A stretch of 64,000 nt of DNA from Galerina marginata (taxonomy: Eukaryota > Basidiomycota > Agaricomycetes > Agaricales > Galerinaceae), in NCBI GenBank assembly GCA_023014335.1, contig JAECYW010000016.1, positions 620,001 to 684,000 of the forward strand, read 5' to 3'. The translations under genes and the position numbers were made by a program. The notes beneath the pieces were generated by a model that ran no database searches, had not been told where the DNA came from, and saw only the letters and a program-made list of their open reading frames with translations. Below, in pieces: positions 1-11,808 of the stretch. Every line of letters starts with the position of its first letter. The stretch's first letter is position 1.

Positions 1-290
1 GAAAGGCAGCGCAGCGAAGAGGCAGCGCAGCGAAAGGCCAGCGCAGCGAGAGAGCAGCGCAGCGAAAGGGATAGCGCAGCGAAGAGGGGGGGTAATGGGG
101 GATGCAATCCCCCATGAAAAGGCAGCGCAGCGGAAAGGGGGGGTACTGGGGGATGCAATCCCCCGTGAAAAGGCTAGCGCAGCGAAAGGCCAGCGCAGCG
201 TCGCGCCGCAGGCAAGCAGGGGGTTTGGGGGGATGCAATCCCCCCAAGGGGTCTGGGGTTTCCCCAGCCGTCGCGGCCGGCGCCGCAAAC
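1..290. repeat. GC-rich minisatellite with short hairpin units
   Basis: The first about 290 bases are built from repeats of an AGCGCAGCGAAAGG-like unit. Three copies of GGGGGATGCAATCCCCC (around 100-116, 149-165 and 230-246, the last slightly extended) are interspersed. Each is a 7-bp stem with a 3-base loop. The array runs off the left edge, so its full size is unknown. No reading frame across it resembles a protein; the ORFs here are products of the repeat. Confidence 0.7.
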
Positions 291-299
291 AACCACTTA

Positions 300-1431
300 C
301 TTTCAGTAAACTACACGTTGTTCACTCCCAAAGCTACTAAATCCCTCTTCAAAACACCCACATCTACTGAGCCAGGAGAAAATGTGGTGAAAAAATCATT
401 TGCATTGCAGTAATACGACAGGAAGTCATCGATTTGACTAGACGCCCGCAACGGAGCGCCCACCAATAGAACATTACATAATACATGTTAAAACTCCGCT
501 ATCTATGGCGTGGGTTCAACCTCCCCAATTTCATGCTGACCTTCGATTCACCAAGGACCTGGGACACTCCCCTAAGACCCTGTCCGAGGAAAATCCCAAA
601 TTTCGCTCTCTCCGCCGCCGGTACAGAGCTCCACCGGAGCTCCACCAACCGCAAATCCGGACCAGACATGTACTATAAATAGTAATTTTTCGAGGCCTGC
701 GGCGCCTGTTTTGCTGACCCATCCCACTCGTTTTCTGGGCATATACAGAAACCCTGAAAGTCCACACAAATCTGCCCAAATTGGCTCGCGGTGGGCCACC
801 GTATCAAAAAAATTGCCGGCCTGACGGCCGCCTGATGTCTCAGCCCCGCAAACCCGGACCAGATCTGGCGTTCTGCGCTCTCTGACCCGCACGAAAAGAA
901 CCAGATTTTTGCGACTTTTAGGCCTCCACTCCGCAAAAAATCCGGACTGGGTCTTAGGGGAGTGTCCCAGGTCCTATTCACCAGGTTTACCGGCGCTGCC
1001 ATGTTCAACTTAATAATTCTACATCCGTAAGTCCAGTTCACTAGGCACTTGCCTACTCGCTAATTAGTTATTTCAGCTTAATCACTGCCTCTTATTTGCG
1101 CACAGAAATCGGCAGAGATCTGGCGGTCTGAGGAGTTTGAACTTTGAAGACATTGGTGCAACATCGGTGACTCCCCAGGTGGATTTTCTGACTTCCGTGC
1201 AATATCCTGACACCCCCGCATATAGTTATCCTGAAAACAACTTTTGCCTCGAACATTGTCGTTTGGGAACCTTTGCTGTCGTTATTTGCTGACTTTCGGT
1301 GGGATTTGGGTGGGATTTGAGTCTGGGTGACAAGATAAGATAAGATCTCTGTTAGTTGTGACAAACATCGTGCTCTCCGCCATCGACAACCAACCGGCGC
1401 CTACCATCGTTCTTATCGAAGATCCTCGACG
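300..1431. other. Intergenic region upstream of the F-box gene, mostly occupied by a MITE
   Basis: Apart from the MITE at 554-975 I see no gene here. The part next to the F-box start (about 1090-1431) should contain its promoter and 5' leader, but no clear TATA box is visible. Confidence 0.5.
554..975. mobile_element. hAT-like MITE, 422 bp, with 8-bp target duplication
   Basis: The left end begins AGGACCTGGGACACTCCCCT and the right end is its reverse complement. The terminal inverted repeats are about 33 bp with one mismatch. The 8-mer ATTCACCA directly abuts both ends (546-553 and 976-983), as expected for an insertion with an 8-bp target-site duplication. Eight-bp duplications are typical of hAT elements; the superfamily is inferred from that alone. 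The interior has no transposase frame, so it is non-autonomous. It contains a palindromic CGGCCTGACGGCCG near 814, which recurs near 4231. Confidence 0.85.
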
Positions 1432-3936
1432 ATGAACACGCCAAGGCCCAAGGGGACGACCCGGGGGGCGGTAACTCCAGCAGCGACGCCCCCATCCTCA
1501 GACCAGCCCCAACTCCCGACACTCCTCTCCCTCCCGCCCGAACTCCTCACCCAGATCCTCCTGCACCTCACCGCGCAACCCGCCACGCTCCGCGCGTGCA
1601 AACTGACGTGCAAGCAGCTCCACACGGTCATCCACACGTCTCTCTCCCTTGTCTACCACGCTGCGCTGCACGCCACGCAGCAGGACGACAACCCCGCCTC
1701 GCCGATGCCGATTTCAGAGAAGATACGATGGTTGGAGGAGAGTTGCCGCCGTTGGGCAGCCTTGGACCTTGATCAAGACCCCGTACCGGTGGTTGGAGGA
1801 GAAGGAGGAGGCGGAGAAACGCCCGTCGGACCTGTGGAGACGAAGATGATCAAAGAACTCAAACTCGGGCACGTTCCAAGCGGGACAGTATACGGTCTTA
1901 CTGGGGGCATATACCTGCTCGGAGATGCAGAACATACGGCGCTGTATTGGACAAAGCTCCCTGGGAAGGCTGAGCTTCTCGACGACAAGCAGCCCAGTTG
2001 GAACAAAATTGACTTCGAAGCACTGCGCCACCACCCCGACTCGGACGGGCGCGAGCGGCGAATCGTGAATACGGGACTGTGTATCTACGAACACGACCTC
2101 ATCGGCGTTGTCACCGTGTAAGCCTCTTTTCCCTCGTATTCCAGATATACTAACCCAATTCTAGGACCCCTCATTCAATTACCCCCACTACTCAAACTGA
2201 CATCGACATCCTGCTCCTCCAATTCTCGACCGGCCTAGCCCACCCGCTACTCGCGCCGGGTCAGACGTTCCTCAAACGCGTCTGCACCGCCCCCACGGAG
2301 TGGGAGCAGCCGGCTAGCAGGATCGAGATCGTCGGGGATCACCTCGTGCTGGTCCTGTACTTCCCCAACGCCGATGCCCAGCTGACATTGGCTCCGCCGG
2401 ACGATCGGGTCTATATTTGGGATTGGAAGACCGGGGTGTTGAAACTAGTGCGTACCCTACCTTCCTCCCCACTTCTTCTTCCCTTGCTCATTTGCGTAAA
2501 AAACTGATAATACATACAACAGAGCTTCACCGCCCCTGTGCGAACCTACGCCGGCCTCGTGTTCCTCACACCGCAGCTTATCGTCTTGCCGAACATGCGG
2601 ACCAACGCGCTGGACGTGCTCCGCATCCCGCAGGAACCCACCTTCGAGCAGAGCGCGTCCGAACCGATCCTCTCGCTCGGGCTGCCGCCGCTCGCTCGGG
2701 CTGCCGCCGCTCGCGGAGGGGCGCGAGCTGGGCGGGGTGACGTGCAGGGCGGAGCCCAATCCCGTGGGCGACAACCATCCAGATATAAATACAAACACAG
2801 AAACAACCCCAACCCGGCCGTTCCGCCCCCGCGCAGAAAAAGCGCTGTGCATCTTCTCCCTCCGCGTCATCGGCGGATCGATGGTGCAGCCCAACGTCCA
2901 GTTCGAGCATACCTTCTCCTTTGTGGTGCACCGCAGCGCGCTGGTGGAGCTCGTGCAACGCTCGGCGCCTCAGCTTGCCCCCTCTTCGTCGCACAGCGAC
3001 AACGACGCAGGCATCCCCACGCCCAGCGCATCCCCTGCTCCGAGTATCCCCAAATCAGTCATCCCGTACCCGTCCTGGGGCGGCCCCCGCCTCACGCGAT
3101 GGTTCAACGCCAACGCTGTCCCCCCGCGCTGGATAACCACCACGTCCGGCCAGCGCCTCGTGCTCACCTCGCCGCCCTCTCCCGAGCGCCCCAACGGGTA
3201 CCCCTACTGCGTGCTGAACTTCTCAAGGGAGTGCTTACGGCCCGTGGAGGCTGCGGTGAGGGCGGAAAAGGCGCGGCAGGACCGGGAGAGGAACCATAAG
3301 AGCGCGTATGAAAAGCTGAGGAGGGCAAAGGGCCGGTTGTCGGCCTTGCGGAGGCGGGAGGCGGCTAAGGCTAAGGCTGAGGTGGAGGCGAACAATGAGC
3401 CTGGGAGGAGGGACATGGGCGTGCAGACGGAGGCGGAGTTGGAGGCGGATCCCGAATCCGACGACGATGACGACAAGCCTTCACTTCCGATGAGCTCCTC
3501 TATACATCCCTCCGCCTCCGCCTCCGCCGTCTCCCCCTTGTCCCGGTCCTCGCACTCCGCGCCCGTCACATTCTCCCGCCAGTTCTATATCGCTCATTCC
3601 GAACCCCTCGAGCCGTCCGCGGCGTTCGCAGAGCCTGTCGTGAGCGCGTTGCCGTTCGTCGCGTGTACAAGCCCGCGATTCTACACATTTGATGGATTCT
3701 TGCTGGATGAGGAGCGGGTTATTGGGGTTGAGGTGGGTTTTATCTTGTTGTGTCTTTTTCAAGGGGGTTCGAAAATTAAAAAATTGGACCTGGGGTTCCA
3801 ATTTTTTTTTAGCGGAGATTTGTTGAACCAACCAGCCAACGTAATCAGGCACACACCTATATTAGGAAATATTATGTCATCACGGTACTTTTTGCTGAGC
3901 CGCGAGTCCCCAACGCGGCGGCGACACCGTACTTGA
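1432..3936 (+). CDS. F-box protein gene, frameshifted by a 19-bp tandem duplication
   Basis: Exon 1 (1432-2117) encodes an F-box-like segment at about residues 27-60 (LSLPPELLTQILLHL, then RACKLTCKQLHTVI). This is the usual SKP1-binding motif of SCF ubiquitin-ligase adaptors. Introns at 2118-2164 and 2448-2522 have GT..AG ends and keep phase. In exon 3 the 19-mer at 2672-2690 is repeated exactly at 2691-2709, which shifts the frame by one. The original frame then runs out-of-frame to a stop at 3297-3299. The coding-like continuation (from about 2710, including RVIGGSMVQPNVQFEHTFSF) lies in the next frame and reads to about 3733, where a GTGGGT donor follows VIGVE. The last exon is unclear, so the given end is the unspliced stop. 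The beta-propeller-like body is typical of basidiomycete F-box proteins but the substrate is unknown. It is either a recent pseudogene or a sequence error. Confidence 0.75.
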
Positions 3937-4600
3937 ACGGTATTTCCAGCTTTTGGGTACCAATGTATGTACACTGGCACAGTTGCTGAACCCGTCAGCC
4001 TGATGCATAGAAAATTGACATTATGGAAATGATTCTCCAGTAATACAGCGGTCTTGACTCTTGAGCCAAATAAAACAGCTCAATGGTAGGTTTGTGAGAT
4101 AATTTCAGATTACCAGTGGCGTAACAATGATTAAAGTCATTCTACAAATATTCTACAGACATTGGCCTCTTTGCAGAGAGGTTTTCCGCTATTTTCCGTC
4201 AAAAAATAGGTAGGTCAAAAAAAAATTTAGCGGCCTGACGGCCGAACCAACCACCCAACCCCGGGTCCGTTATAAAGATCCCGAGTACCCCTTGGTCTTT
4301 TTCGCTTTTTTTTTGGTTTTTTTTTTTGAGGAAGATTTCGTGATGCTGATGCGTGTTTTGTGGATTGTAGACGGATGCTTTGGATCGAATTAAGCGCATC
4401 GAGGTGCATTATTTTGGATGACGCGTCCTTTGGTAAATTGACATTACTATGACATTGGCCCGAGAAGGAGATCAAAAAAGTGCCAGCTGAGCTCATGGTA
4501 ACACCAAATTATCCATTACTCTAACTATCATATTTACCAAATATACTAGTAGAACAAAATCTCTTCCGTTTACCTTGTGTTTTATGTAGTACCTTTCCTA
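3740..4600. other. Intergenic, degenerate dispersed repeats
   Basis: Two related segments occur here. TTTAGCGG followed by GAACCAACCA-CCAAC lies near 3808-3838, and a similar stretch lies near 4226-4260. The second contains the palindrome CGGCCTGACGGCCG also found in the MITE at 554-975. A short hairpin (AATTGGACC..GGTTCCAATT) lies near 3782-3808. These look like remnants of old non-autonomous elements, but I cannot define ends. Confidence 0.35.
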
Positions 4601-4605
4601 TGCAT

Positions 4606-6624
4606 CTAAAACTCGAAAGAGTGATCGAACCACATCTCCCAATACTCTTGGTCCTCCTCAGTCGCCGCCGGCCGAGGGTCATATTTGACCTTGACTCCAA
4701 TGTCAACACCCAGACACCAACCGTTCTGAACGTTAAAGACTTCTTGTTTGTACCCGGCCTTTGTACCCTGAAGGAACCCTTTCAACTCTGTAATCATAGG
4801 CCACATCCGCGGGGCTTCGTATATGTTCCACTTCCAGAACAAATCGAGCTTTAAGGCGCGGGTTTGTGGATTTAACTTACAGCCGGGTTCGTTCGCCTTT
4901 CCTCGCACAGCGGGTTCAGGGTGATGATGCACAAGTACCGGGGTCGTAAAATTCGACTGGGAGTTGGAGTTCGTGATATCACCAAACGTAGCGCGCGATT
5001 GAGGAAGAGACGGCGGAGATTGAGGATCTTGGCAAGGAGATAAAGATGCAGCCCGAAATCCATCCAGCCAGCGCGACTCGACCATTCCTTGCACATATGG
5101 GATGTAGGTCTGAGTCTGGGGCCCTATTCGCGGCAGGTCGAGCATCAGAAGTTCCAGATGTGGGACATAGTACGACAGCGCCCTGAGTTTGCTTCCAGTT
5201 CGACTAGCATGATTGCCAGAGGCGGAGGGAGGAATGGAGTCTTCCTCGAAGTGGTCTAGATGGGGAAAACTGGGTGAGTGAAGATGAGTTTCTCTTTGGT
5301 ATCCATCTTGAGAAGGAAAGAGCAGATGGAGGCGGAGCTTCTTGAGCTGTGGGGTCGTCCCCAGGAGATGATGGAGGCCAGGTAAAGAAATGCAACTTCC
5401 TCGAAGAAGGAGAGCGTCGAGTGAAGGAAATAAGGCACCATCAAGGAGGTATGGGAAGCAATGATCGTCGTTTGTGTCGTCCAAGACGAGACCGAGCTCC
5501 TTCAGGTTGGGAAAGACGGTGACGGTGGAATTAATACTTGTGCGAAATGGCAGGGGGTGAGAGTCGATGTTGATGTCGAGCAGGAAGTGCCCCTTTTGGA
5601 GGGCAGAACACTCAGTGAGAAAGCGATGCCATTCCGCTCGCGTAGTCTCGAGACGCAAGAAAAGATGGGTGAGTTTCTTCCACATAGTCGGGCCAAAACC
5701 CCCAGCGACGGGGCGGAGGCTCGCAAAAGGGTCGAATAACACGCAGTTGACGACACAGAGCTTCCTCAGTTCGGGCATCCTCTCGAATGGGACATGCCAC
5801 AAATGATTATCCAACACGACCATTTCCTCCTCATCCGCTCCATTAGAATCCAAAACGAGCGACTCGAGGTCGGAATAATGTAAGGTGGGATAAGTGTCCA
5901 GGAGAGTGGCAGATGGTAGGAGTGGCCGGTCGGCCAGAATGGAATGGTATTGCGGGTCAATATCTAGATAGCGTGCACGCGAGATGAGGTTAGGAAGAAA
6001 AGATATATCTCCTTCCGCGGAGTCGGCAGACACCGGTTCATTTTGAAGGTAGTCCCCCAATGTAATGATATCCCCAACGGCCGAAGGCGCTACCAATTCT
6101 GTGCGAAACCTCAAGCGCAGAGCAAGAGAATTGCCTCTAACCTTTTCGGCCCACCACCGAAGGAAATCCAGGTCTTTCTTGCAGATGTTTATCGATTTTT
6201 GCAGAGAGAGAGTCCTGGGCAAGGAAATAGGCTTCGAGTAATCGTAATCACTACCGTTGTCGTCACTAATAATTCCATTCGAGTCTGCGTCGGTGCCGTC
6301 GTTCCATTCAGTTGGTAATTCTGTGTCCAGCTCCCGAATGACAGCTGTATGAAATAGGTAGTTCCACAGCTGCGGCGTGGAGAAGGCTGTATTACGCCAG
6401 TACGAGCAAATGTGGCATAATGTCATCGGCATCGATGCCCGGATTGACGAATAATCGTCGTCGCCAGATTTGATGGCGGATGAAGGCTGTAAAAAGGCAA
6501 GGCGCTGGCGGAGGGGCGGAAGGCACTCCTCGAAGATCTGGCCTAGGATTTCCGGTGGGAAAGAGTACACCTTGGATGCCGTGGCACTGGTAGCTGTGAA
6601 TGGTATAATCTCGAGGAGTGGCAT
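4606..6624 (-). CDS. F-box-like protein, intronless, 672 aa
   Basis: A single open frame encodes 672 residues. Residues about 20-37 (SFPPEILGQIFEECLPP) and about 66-90 (MTLCHICSYWRNTAFSTPQLW) match the F-box-like motif that is very abundant in Agaricomycetes. In such proteins it recruits SKP1 and a leucine-rich-repeat-like C-terminus recruits a client. The middle has irregular leucine-rich stretches such as ELRKLCVVNCVLF and LKKLRLHLLFP that could form an LRR solenoid. The stop lies at 4606-4608. No introns are needed, unlike the neighbouring F-box gene, and the two proteins are not obviously recent duplicates. The client protein cannot be predicted. Confidence 0.85.
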   Translation of the reverse strand: MPLLEIIPFTATSATASKVYSFPPEILGQIFEECLPPLRQRLAFLQPSSAIKSGDDDYSSIRASMPMTLCHICSYWRNTAFSTPQLWNYLFHTAVIRELDTELPTEWNDGTDADSNGIISDDNGSDYDYSKPISLPRTLSLQKSINICKKDLDFLRWWAEKVRGNSLALRLRFRTELVAPSAVGDIITLGDYLQNEPVSADSAEGDISFLPNLISRARYLDIDPQYHSILADRPLLPSATLLDTYPTLHYSDLESLVLDSNGADEEEMVVLDNHLWHVPFERMPELRKLCVVNCVLFDPFASLRPVAGGFGPTMWKKLTHLFLRLETTRAEWHRFLTECSALQKGHFLLDINIDSHPLPFRTSINSTVTVFPNLKELGLVLDDTNDDHCFPYLLDGALFPSLDALLLRGSCISLPGLHHLLGTTPQLKKLRLHLLFPSQDGYQRETHLHSPSFPHLDHFEEDSIPPSASGNHASRTGSKLRALSYYVPHLELLMLDLPRIGPQTQTYIPYVQGMVESRWLDGFRAASLSPCQDPQSPPSLPQSRATFGDITNSNSQSNFTTPVLVHHHPEPAVRGKANEPGCKLNPQTRALKLDLFWKWNIYEAPRMWPMITELKGFLQGTKAGYKQEVFNVQNGWCLGVDIGVKVKYDPRPAATEEDQEYWEMWFDHSFEF

Positions 6625-8780
6625 TGTCGTGTAGCGGCTGATACTGGGAAGTTGTTGATAGCAAGAAACTAGGCCAAACCCCCGAGTCAGCTTTTATAGC
6701 TCGGGCAAGGCAAACGTGATATGGCCCATTATGAACTATTTTGGACGATTTCGACACGAGGGAGTGATGGGCCCGACGACTTGCTTTGAACAACCGTAGT
6801 CGCCATAGTAAAGAAAACGAGGAATTCCCGAAGTTGGTACTGCCGCAATTGGTCGCGGAAGACGATGGGATGGCCCACCATTGGTGGTTCGCTTTTGTCG
6901 TTGTCGAGCTACTTCCCCAGCTGGATAGATCATAAAATGAAAGAGGGCGCCAGATTCGCGGACTTGAATCCAAAGTGGCATCATAGGCCATGAAAAAACT
7001 GCGGCGATATTGAATTATTCATAAGAATTAGAGGCCAGACAGAGTGGCGTAATTCAAGGATGAGAAAATCGAACGAGTTCGGATAACGAGATTCAAAATT
7101 TCTCGTTTTTGATTCAGAGGGAGGCGACTACCAGTCAGTAGACACTTTTTTTGTGACGTCATCCCCTCCATAAGTGCTCAAGAATGATCAACTCGGATAG
7201 TCGTCTGTTAATAAGGTCTGTCACAACCCACGAGAGAGTACTCAAGAGGTTGTTCTATTTGTTCGACTCCACGTAAATCGAGGTCCACAACGCGGAGGTG
7301 CCAGTGGGGGGCGGGACCATAGATCGCCTGGCAGCTCTTGGGATCGGCTTTGGCGACTTCGGTCCTGACCAGCAGCTTTTTTTACCCCGCTCCATCGAAG
7401 TACGTGTCCGAGAGGACGAACCGTAGCAACCCTGCGACGTTTACCTGCAGACGATCATCAGGTACCATTGTTGAGTGGCGTAGCATGAGTGTGTCCAAAG
7501 TGCCGCGTTGATGAGATGAAGTCAACCAAGAAAGCACGTATGTATGTGGAGACCGGCAAGCCTAAATGAAAGCTTTCCTCCCTTGGTAAGTATGTTCAGC
7601 GACGAGTGAAGGCCGTTCCAAAAAATTTCATGCCACCAATGCAACAAATACATGGTTCTATTGTGTTCCAGTTCCTTGTGGTATGTCGTGTTCGAGGACT
7701 TACCAGACGGTGCAGAGTCGTGTCCAGATTACTGAGGACGAATCGCCAATAAGAACAAAGGAGCATGGGAGCCTTAGACCGTCGTGTTTGGCTGTCGTTG
7801 TCTAGGGGATCTGAAGGTAGAGAAAGACGAGAATCTGGCTAAGATTGTCATAGGAGATATCGCCATTGCATGGTAAACCCGAAGCTGGCGCATCACGCAA
7901 AACCGATTTGTCTGTCGAAGTACAACCCTTTTCAAAATTCCGGTGTTGCGATCAGTTTGGTGGCGGTGCACGGGCGATCCGGCGGCCCCTGCACTGAACA
8001 GGTGGAAATTCAGAAATCCATCCTTTTTGTCTGGTCACAGAGAATTGCATCGACGCGATCCTCGCTGGTATTAAAAGCTCTGAATTGAACTTATGATATG
8101 TCCGTGGCGACTGTGGCTTGAAAGACCAATCGTGTCGCCAATTCGGACCTCCTGCCGACAATTGCCTAATATAGGAAATACGGCCCCTATGCGAGCTTCA
8201 CCTCTCTTTGGACACTTCGTCAGAAAGCCTGCTGAAACATGTAGTCGGCTGAGGTGTGCATAAGTTAAAACTTGAGTAATATGCAGGGTAATAAGTGCCA
8301 TGTTGAATGGGCGCCTGAATCCGTTTGAAGCCAGTTTTAAATTTCACTTTCCAAATGAAATGACCATTGACCCAGGATTAACCAGCTCTTGTACGTTTTT
8401 ATTACAGAAATTGTGGTTTTTCGGTTGGCTTACGATCTTACCGGCTGCAGGTGGCTAACGGCTAAGTCAGGGAAACGCAGGTCATTTGGCCACAGGTGTT
8501 AAGGTCATGGTTTTCATATGAAATAGAAGAAATTTTGTTGGCCGGTCTTCAAGCCCTCCTCGCCCCTCTTCCTCGTTATTCCTGTGGGGAGAACAGGGAG
8601 TATCAAGCGCCGAGACAGTCAAATGGGTAATCACGAATGATGAAGGACGGTTAATGATCGTTTCCGAGCAGCCCAAAACGGGAATGAAGCATGTGATTTG
8701 GGTCCGGGTAATGTGATACCCAGTTTATAAGACGAGGGGCCGAGTTCATTCTTTCACATTGACCACCACCTTATTTTACC
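6625..8780. other. Intergenic 2.15 kb with no convincing gene
   Basis: No frame here resembles a family I recognise. A minus-strand stretch at about 7250-7430 reads like protein for about 60 codons but carries a stop, and may be a relic. The thiolase promoter lies at the right end. Confidence 0.4.
8725..8732 (+). promoter_or_regulatory. Probable TATA box of the thiolase gene
   Basis: TTTATAAG lies about 50 bp upstream of the thiolase ATG at 8781, a plausible distance for a fungal TATA element. Assignment is by position only. Confidence 0.4.
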
Positions 8781-10155
8781 ATGTCTACTCAAACTTCGTC
8801 GCAAAAGGCTGCTATCCTCCAAAAGAACGACAACGACGTCGTTATTGTCACCGCAGTGCGCTCTGCAATCACAAAGGTGAGTTTCGGCGAACAAGTTGAG
8901 GAGTAATATGACTAATGGTTTTTTAGGGGAAGAAGGGCGGGTTCAAAGACACCAAACCCGAGCTAATCCTCTCCCATGTCCTTCGCGCGGCCTACTCAAA
9001 GGCCAACCTGGACCCCAAGCTCATCGAGGATATCTCAGTCGGCAACGTTCTGCCACCAGGCGGAGGGGCTTCTGCTGCACGCATGGCTGCTTTACATGCC
9101 GGTATTCCTGTCGAGACTTCAATCAATACCGTGAACAGACAGTGTTCGTCTGGTCTCACCGCGATCAACCAGATTGCAAACCAGATTCTCGCAGGACAGA
9201 TCGACATCGGTATCGGTACGTAGTGAACTGCCCCGGTCCCTGTTTTCCCAACTTACCTTGGTCCTAGGTGCCGGCGTGGAGTCCATGACGAGCGGCTACG
9301 GTGCTCGTGCTGCACCAGAAGTCTCTGACGAGGTTCTCGAGAACCAGGATGCCGAGGACTGCCTGCTGCCTATGGGGATCACCTCGGAGAATGTGGCGAA
9401 GGACTACGGCATCACGCGCAAAGTGCAAGACGAGTTCGCTGCAAAATCGTTCCAGAAGGCGGCTGCGGCGAACAAAGCTGGCAAGTTCAAGGCCGAGATT
9501 GTGCCTATCACGGCCAAGTGGATCGACCCGAAGACGGAGAAGGAGACGGAAGTGGTCGTGGATCAGGACGACGGTATCCGAGATGGTGTTACCGCTGAGA
9601 GCTTGGGCAAGCTCAAGCCAGCGTTCTCCAAAGACGGCTCGACTCATGCTGGTACATATGTAATTCTGTTCAATTTGAACACTTTATAACCATCGTTTCA
9701 CAGGAAACGCATCACAAGTCTCAGACGGTGCTGCTGCGGTTGTGCTCGCGCGTCGCTCAGTCGCCAAACGCCTCGGGCTTCCCATTCTCGGAAAATTCGT
9801 CACAGCGGCGACGGTTGGCGTTCCACCACGCATCATGGGAGTCGGTCCAGCATACGCCATCCCCCGCGTGCTCGAGCTGACGCACCTCTCCCTGAACGAC
9901 ATCGACTTCTTCGAGATCAACGAGGCGTTCGCGAGCCAGGCGGTGTTCAGCGTGCAGCACCTCGGGATTCCCTTTGAGAAGGTGAACCTGAACGGAGGCG
10001 CGATCGCCATCGGTCACCCGCTCGGCTGCACTGGCGCGCGACAGGTCGCAACGGGGTTGAATATCGCGAAGCAGACGGGCAGTAAGGTTTTCGTGACGAG
10101 CATGTGCATCGGGTCTGGGATGGGTATGGCTGCTGTGTTCGTTAGCGAGCAGTAG
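8781..10155 (+). CDS. 3-ketoacyl-CoA thiolase (ACAA1/POT1 type), 406 aa
   Basis: Four exons (8781-8876, 8927-9215, 9268-9651, 9704-10155) join in phase to 406 codons, close to the 410-420 usual for the family. The enzyme cleaves 3-ketoacyl-CoA with CoA, the last step of beta-oxidation. The nucleophile motif is VNRQCSSGLTA, which with GNVLPPGGGASAARMAA marks the 3-ketoacyl-CoA thiolase branch rather than the ERG10 acetoacetyl-CoA branch. The C-terminal active-site motifs NEAFASQ, GGAIAIGHPLGCTGAR and CIGSGMG are all present, including the second catalytic Cys. The N-terminus (MSTQTSSQKAAILQKND) has no clear PTS2 nonapeptide and the C-terminus (VSEQ) is not a PTS1. Peroxisomal location is therefore expected from the family but not shown by a targeting signal. 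The ATG is the first in frame, about 50 bp below a TATA-like element. Confidence 0.93.
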
Positions 10156-11808
10156 ATATGTTGTTCCCCTGTTTTTCTATGTACGAAACTCAAAAGTATG
10201 GAATTATTTTGATTATAAACCCCAAGTTGCAAACATGAGATCGTCGACCACCATTAAGACAGGCAGAAAGGTCTCGTACAGCCTATTTGAATCCGACATT
10301 CGTCGCCCAATGAAATCGCGACCTGCAGCTTGACCCAAGCCGGTACATGGGCATATTTTTCTCAATTTGAATATTTTTTAATCGTTCTTTAATAGAAAAA
10401 CTCTGTCGAAGATGTCCCTTTTGTGGTCCACTTTTTCAGGTAGACCTTGCAGCCTTGTGGAATTATGCCTTCGATACGGAAAATCTCTATTCTTGCGCCT
10501 ATTCCTAAAATATATAATGCAGTGGACAAAACGAGGCGAAACTCGAATTTGTACTCGAGTAAAATGTATATGAGTTAATTGCACCGCAGCAACGATGTGT
10601 AAGAACTTCATCAATCGAGGTACTTCTCTATCGCGTCTCAACAAAGCGAACTTGGGAAGAGGATCAAACGGTGAGGAAGCACAGCTTTTCCCAACCCATG
10701 AGATACATGGACGACATGAGAGAAAGACGGATGTTCAAGTCTGAATCAGGATAGAATGGAAATGGGTTGGTATTTTTAGCGCTTCATCACATGTACGTGA
10801 GCGCTTATTGACACCCTTGGCGCCTATCAGCAATCTTAATGAGTGGGGAATCAGGTCCCCAGATCTGCGCCAAAGCTGAGCCCCAAAACCACGTCAGGGT
10901 GACAGCGCGAGGAATCTTAAGCTCACACACAGTAGATAGACGAAGTGGCACTCAGCTTGCCCGTAGTGGGCATAAGAGCCGAACTTTCGGTAAGGACATG
11001 TGGGATCTGAATCCTCCTCCACTTTTGAACCGGTTGTGTCCAATGAAATGGGTTAAATTCGTTCGGCTACTTTGACGAAAGTGAATTCAAGTGGCCACTG
11101 CTGATGGCGGGCCACACCCATCCGTCCCATGGATATGGGATCGGTCCCGGTTGAGTCAACTCGACTACAAACACACTGGTCTCGACAAACTCGACTCAGA
11201 CTGACAGAATTCTTTCATCCTGCACTTTTTCTGAACCTCGATTTCAACTATGGACGCAAAATGGACGCCATTAGGGGCCCCACGATGAACGTTCAAATCC
11301 AGGGTGGAACTCATGCCTTCGTCGGAGAGGATAGCGAGTTCCGGCTTCATGCAGATATTGAAGATAAATTTGTACAGGTAGTAAATAAATACGGACGATG
11401 GGATGGTCCCGATCATCAGGCTTTCAAAATCCCTAAAAGCTCTCCCAGGAGGAGCTGAAATAAGCGGGTGGTAAAAACCTCTTTGCACTGATTCGGCAGT
11501 AAGGCTATCGCACCTAAGATTTTATCGTTAACAAATTTCTTTGCATTCAAACAATTGGTTAGCCCCAAGTTAACTGCAAAGCAACTCGTCTGAGGGATTT
11601 AAATACTTGTAGTTATTTCCACTATGTCCAGACTCCAATTGCAGTTACGGCCTTCCCCCACAAAAGTTGGAGGCATTGGACATGCTGGTTAACCCTAGAG
11701 AAAAATTAAATTAAGGCCCGAAAAGGGCGATATGGCGAGAGGTAATTCAGTACTAGTAGCGTTTTATGCACAGGGGAAACAAATGTGTACGGGAAGAGAA
11801 TCATTTAA
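10156..11808. other. Intergenic, no gene recognised
   Basis: This is the 3' flank of the thiolase and AT-richer DNA. The open frames (for example 11129-11458 +) show no family resemblance and no splice partners that I can defend. Confidence 0.4.

Noticed and set aside
7250..7430. Minus-strand gene relic
   Set aside because: About 60 protein-like codons with an internal stop; no family recognised.
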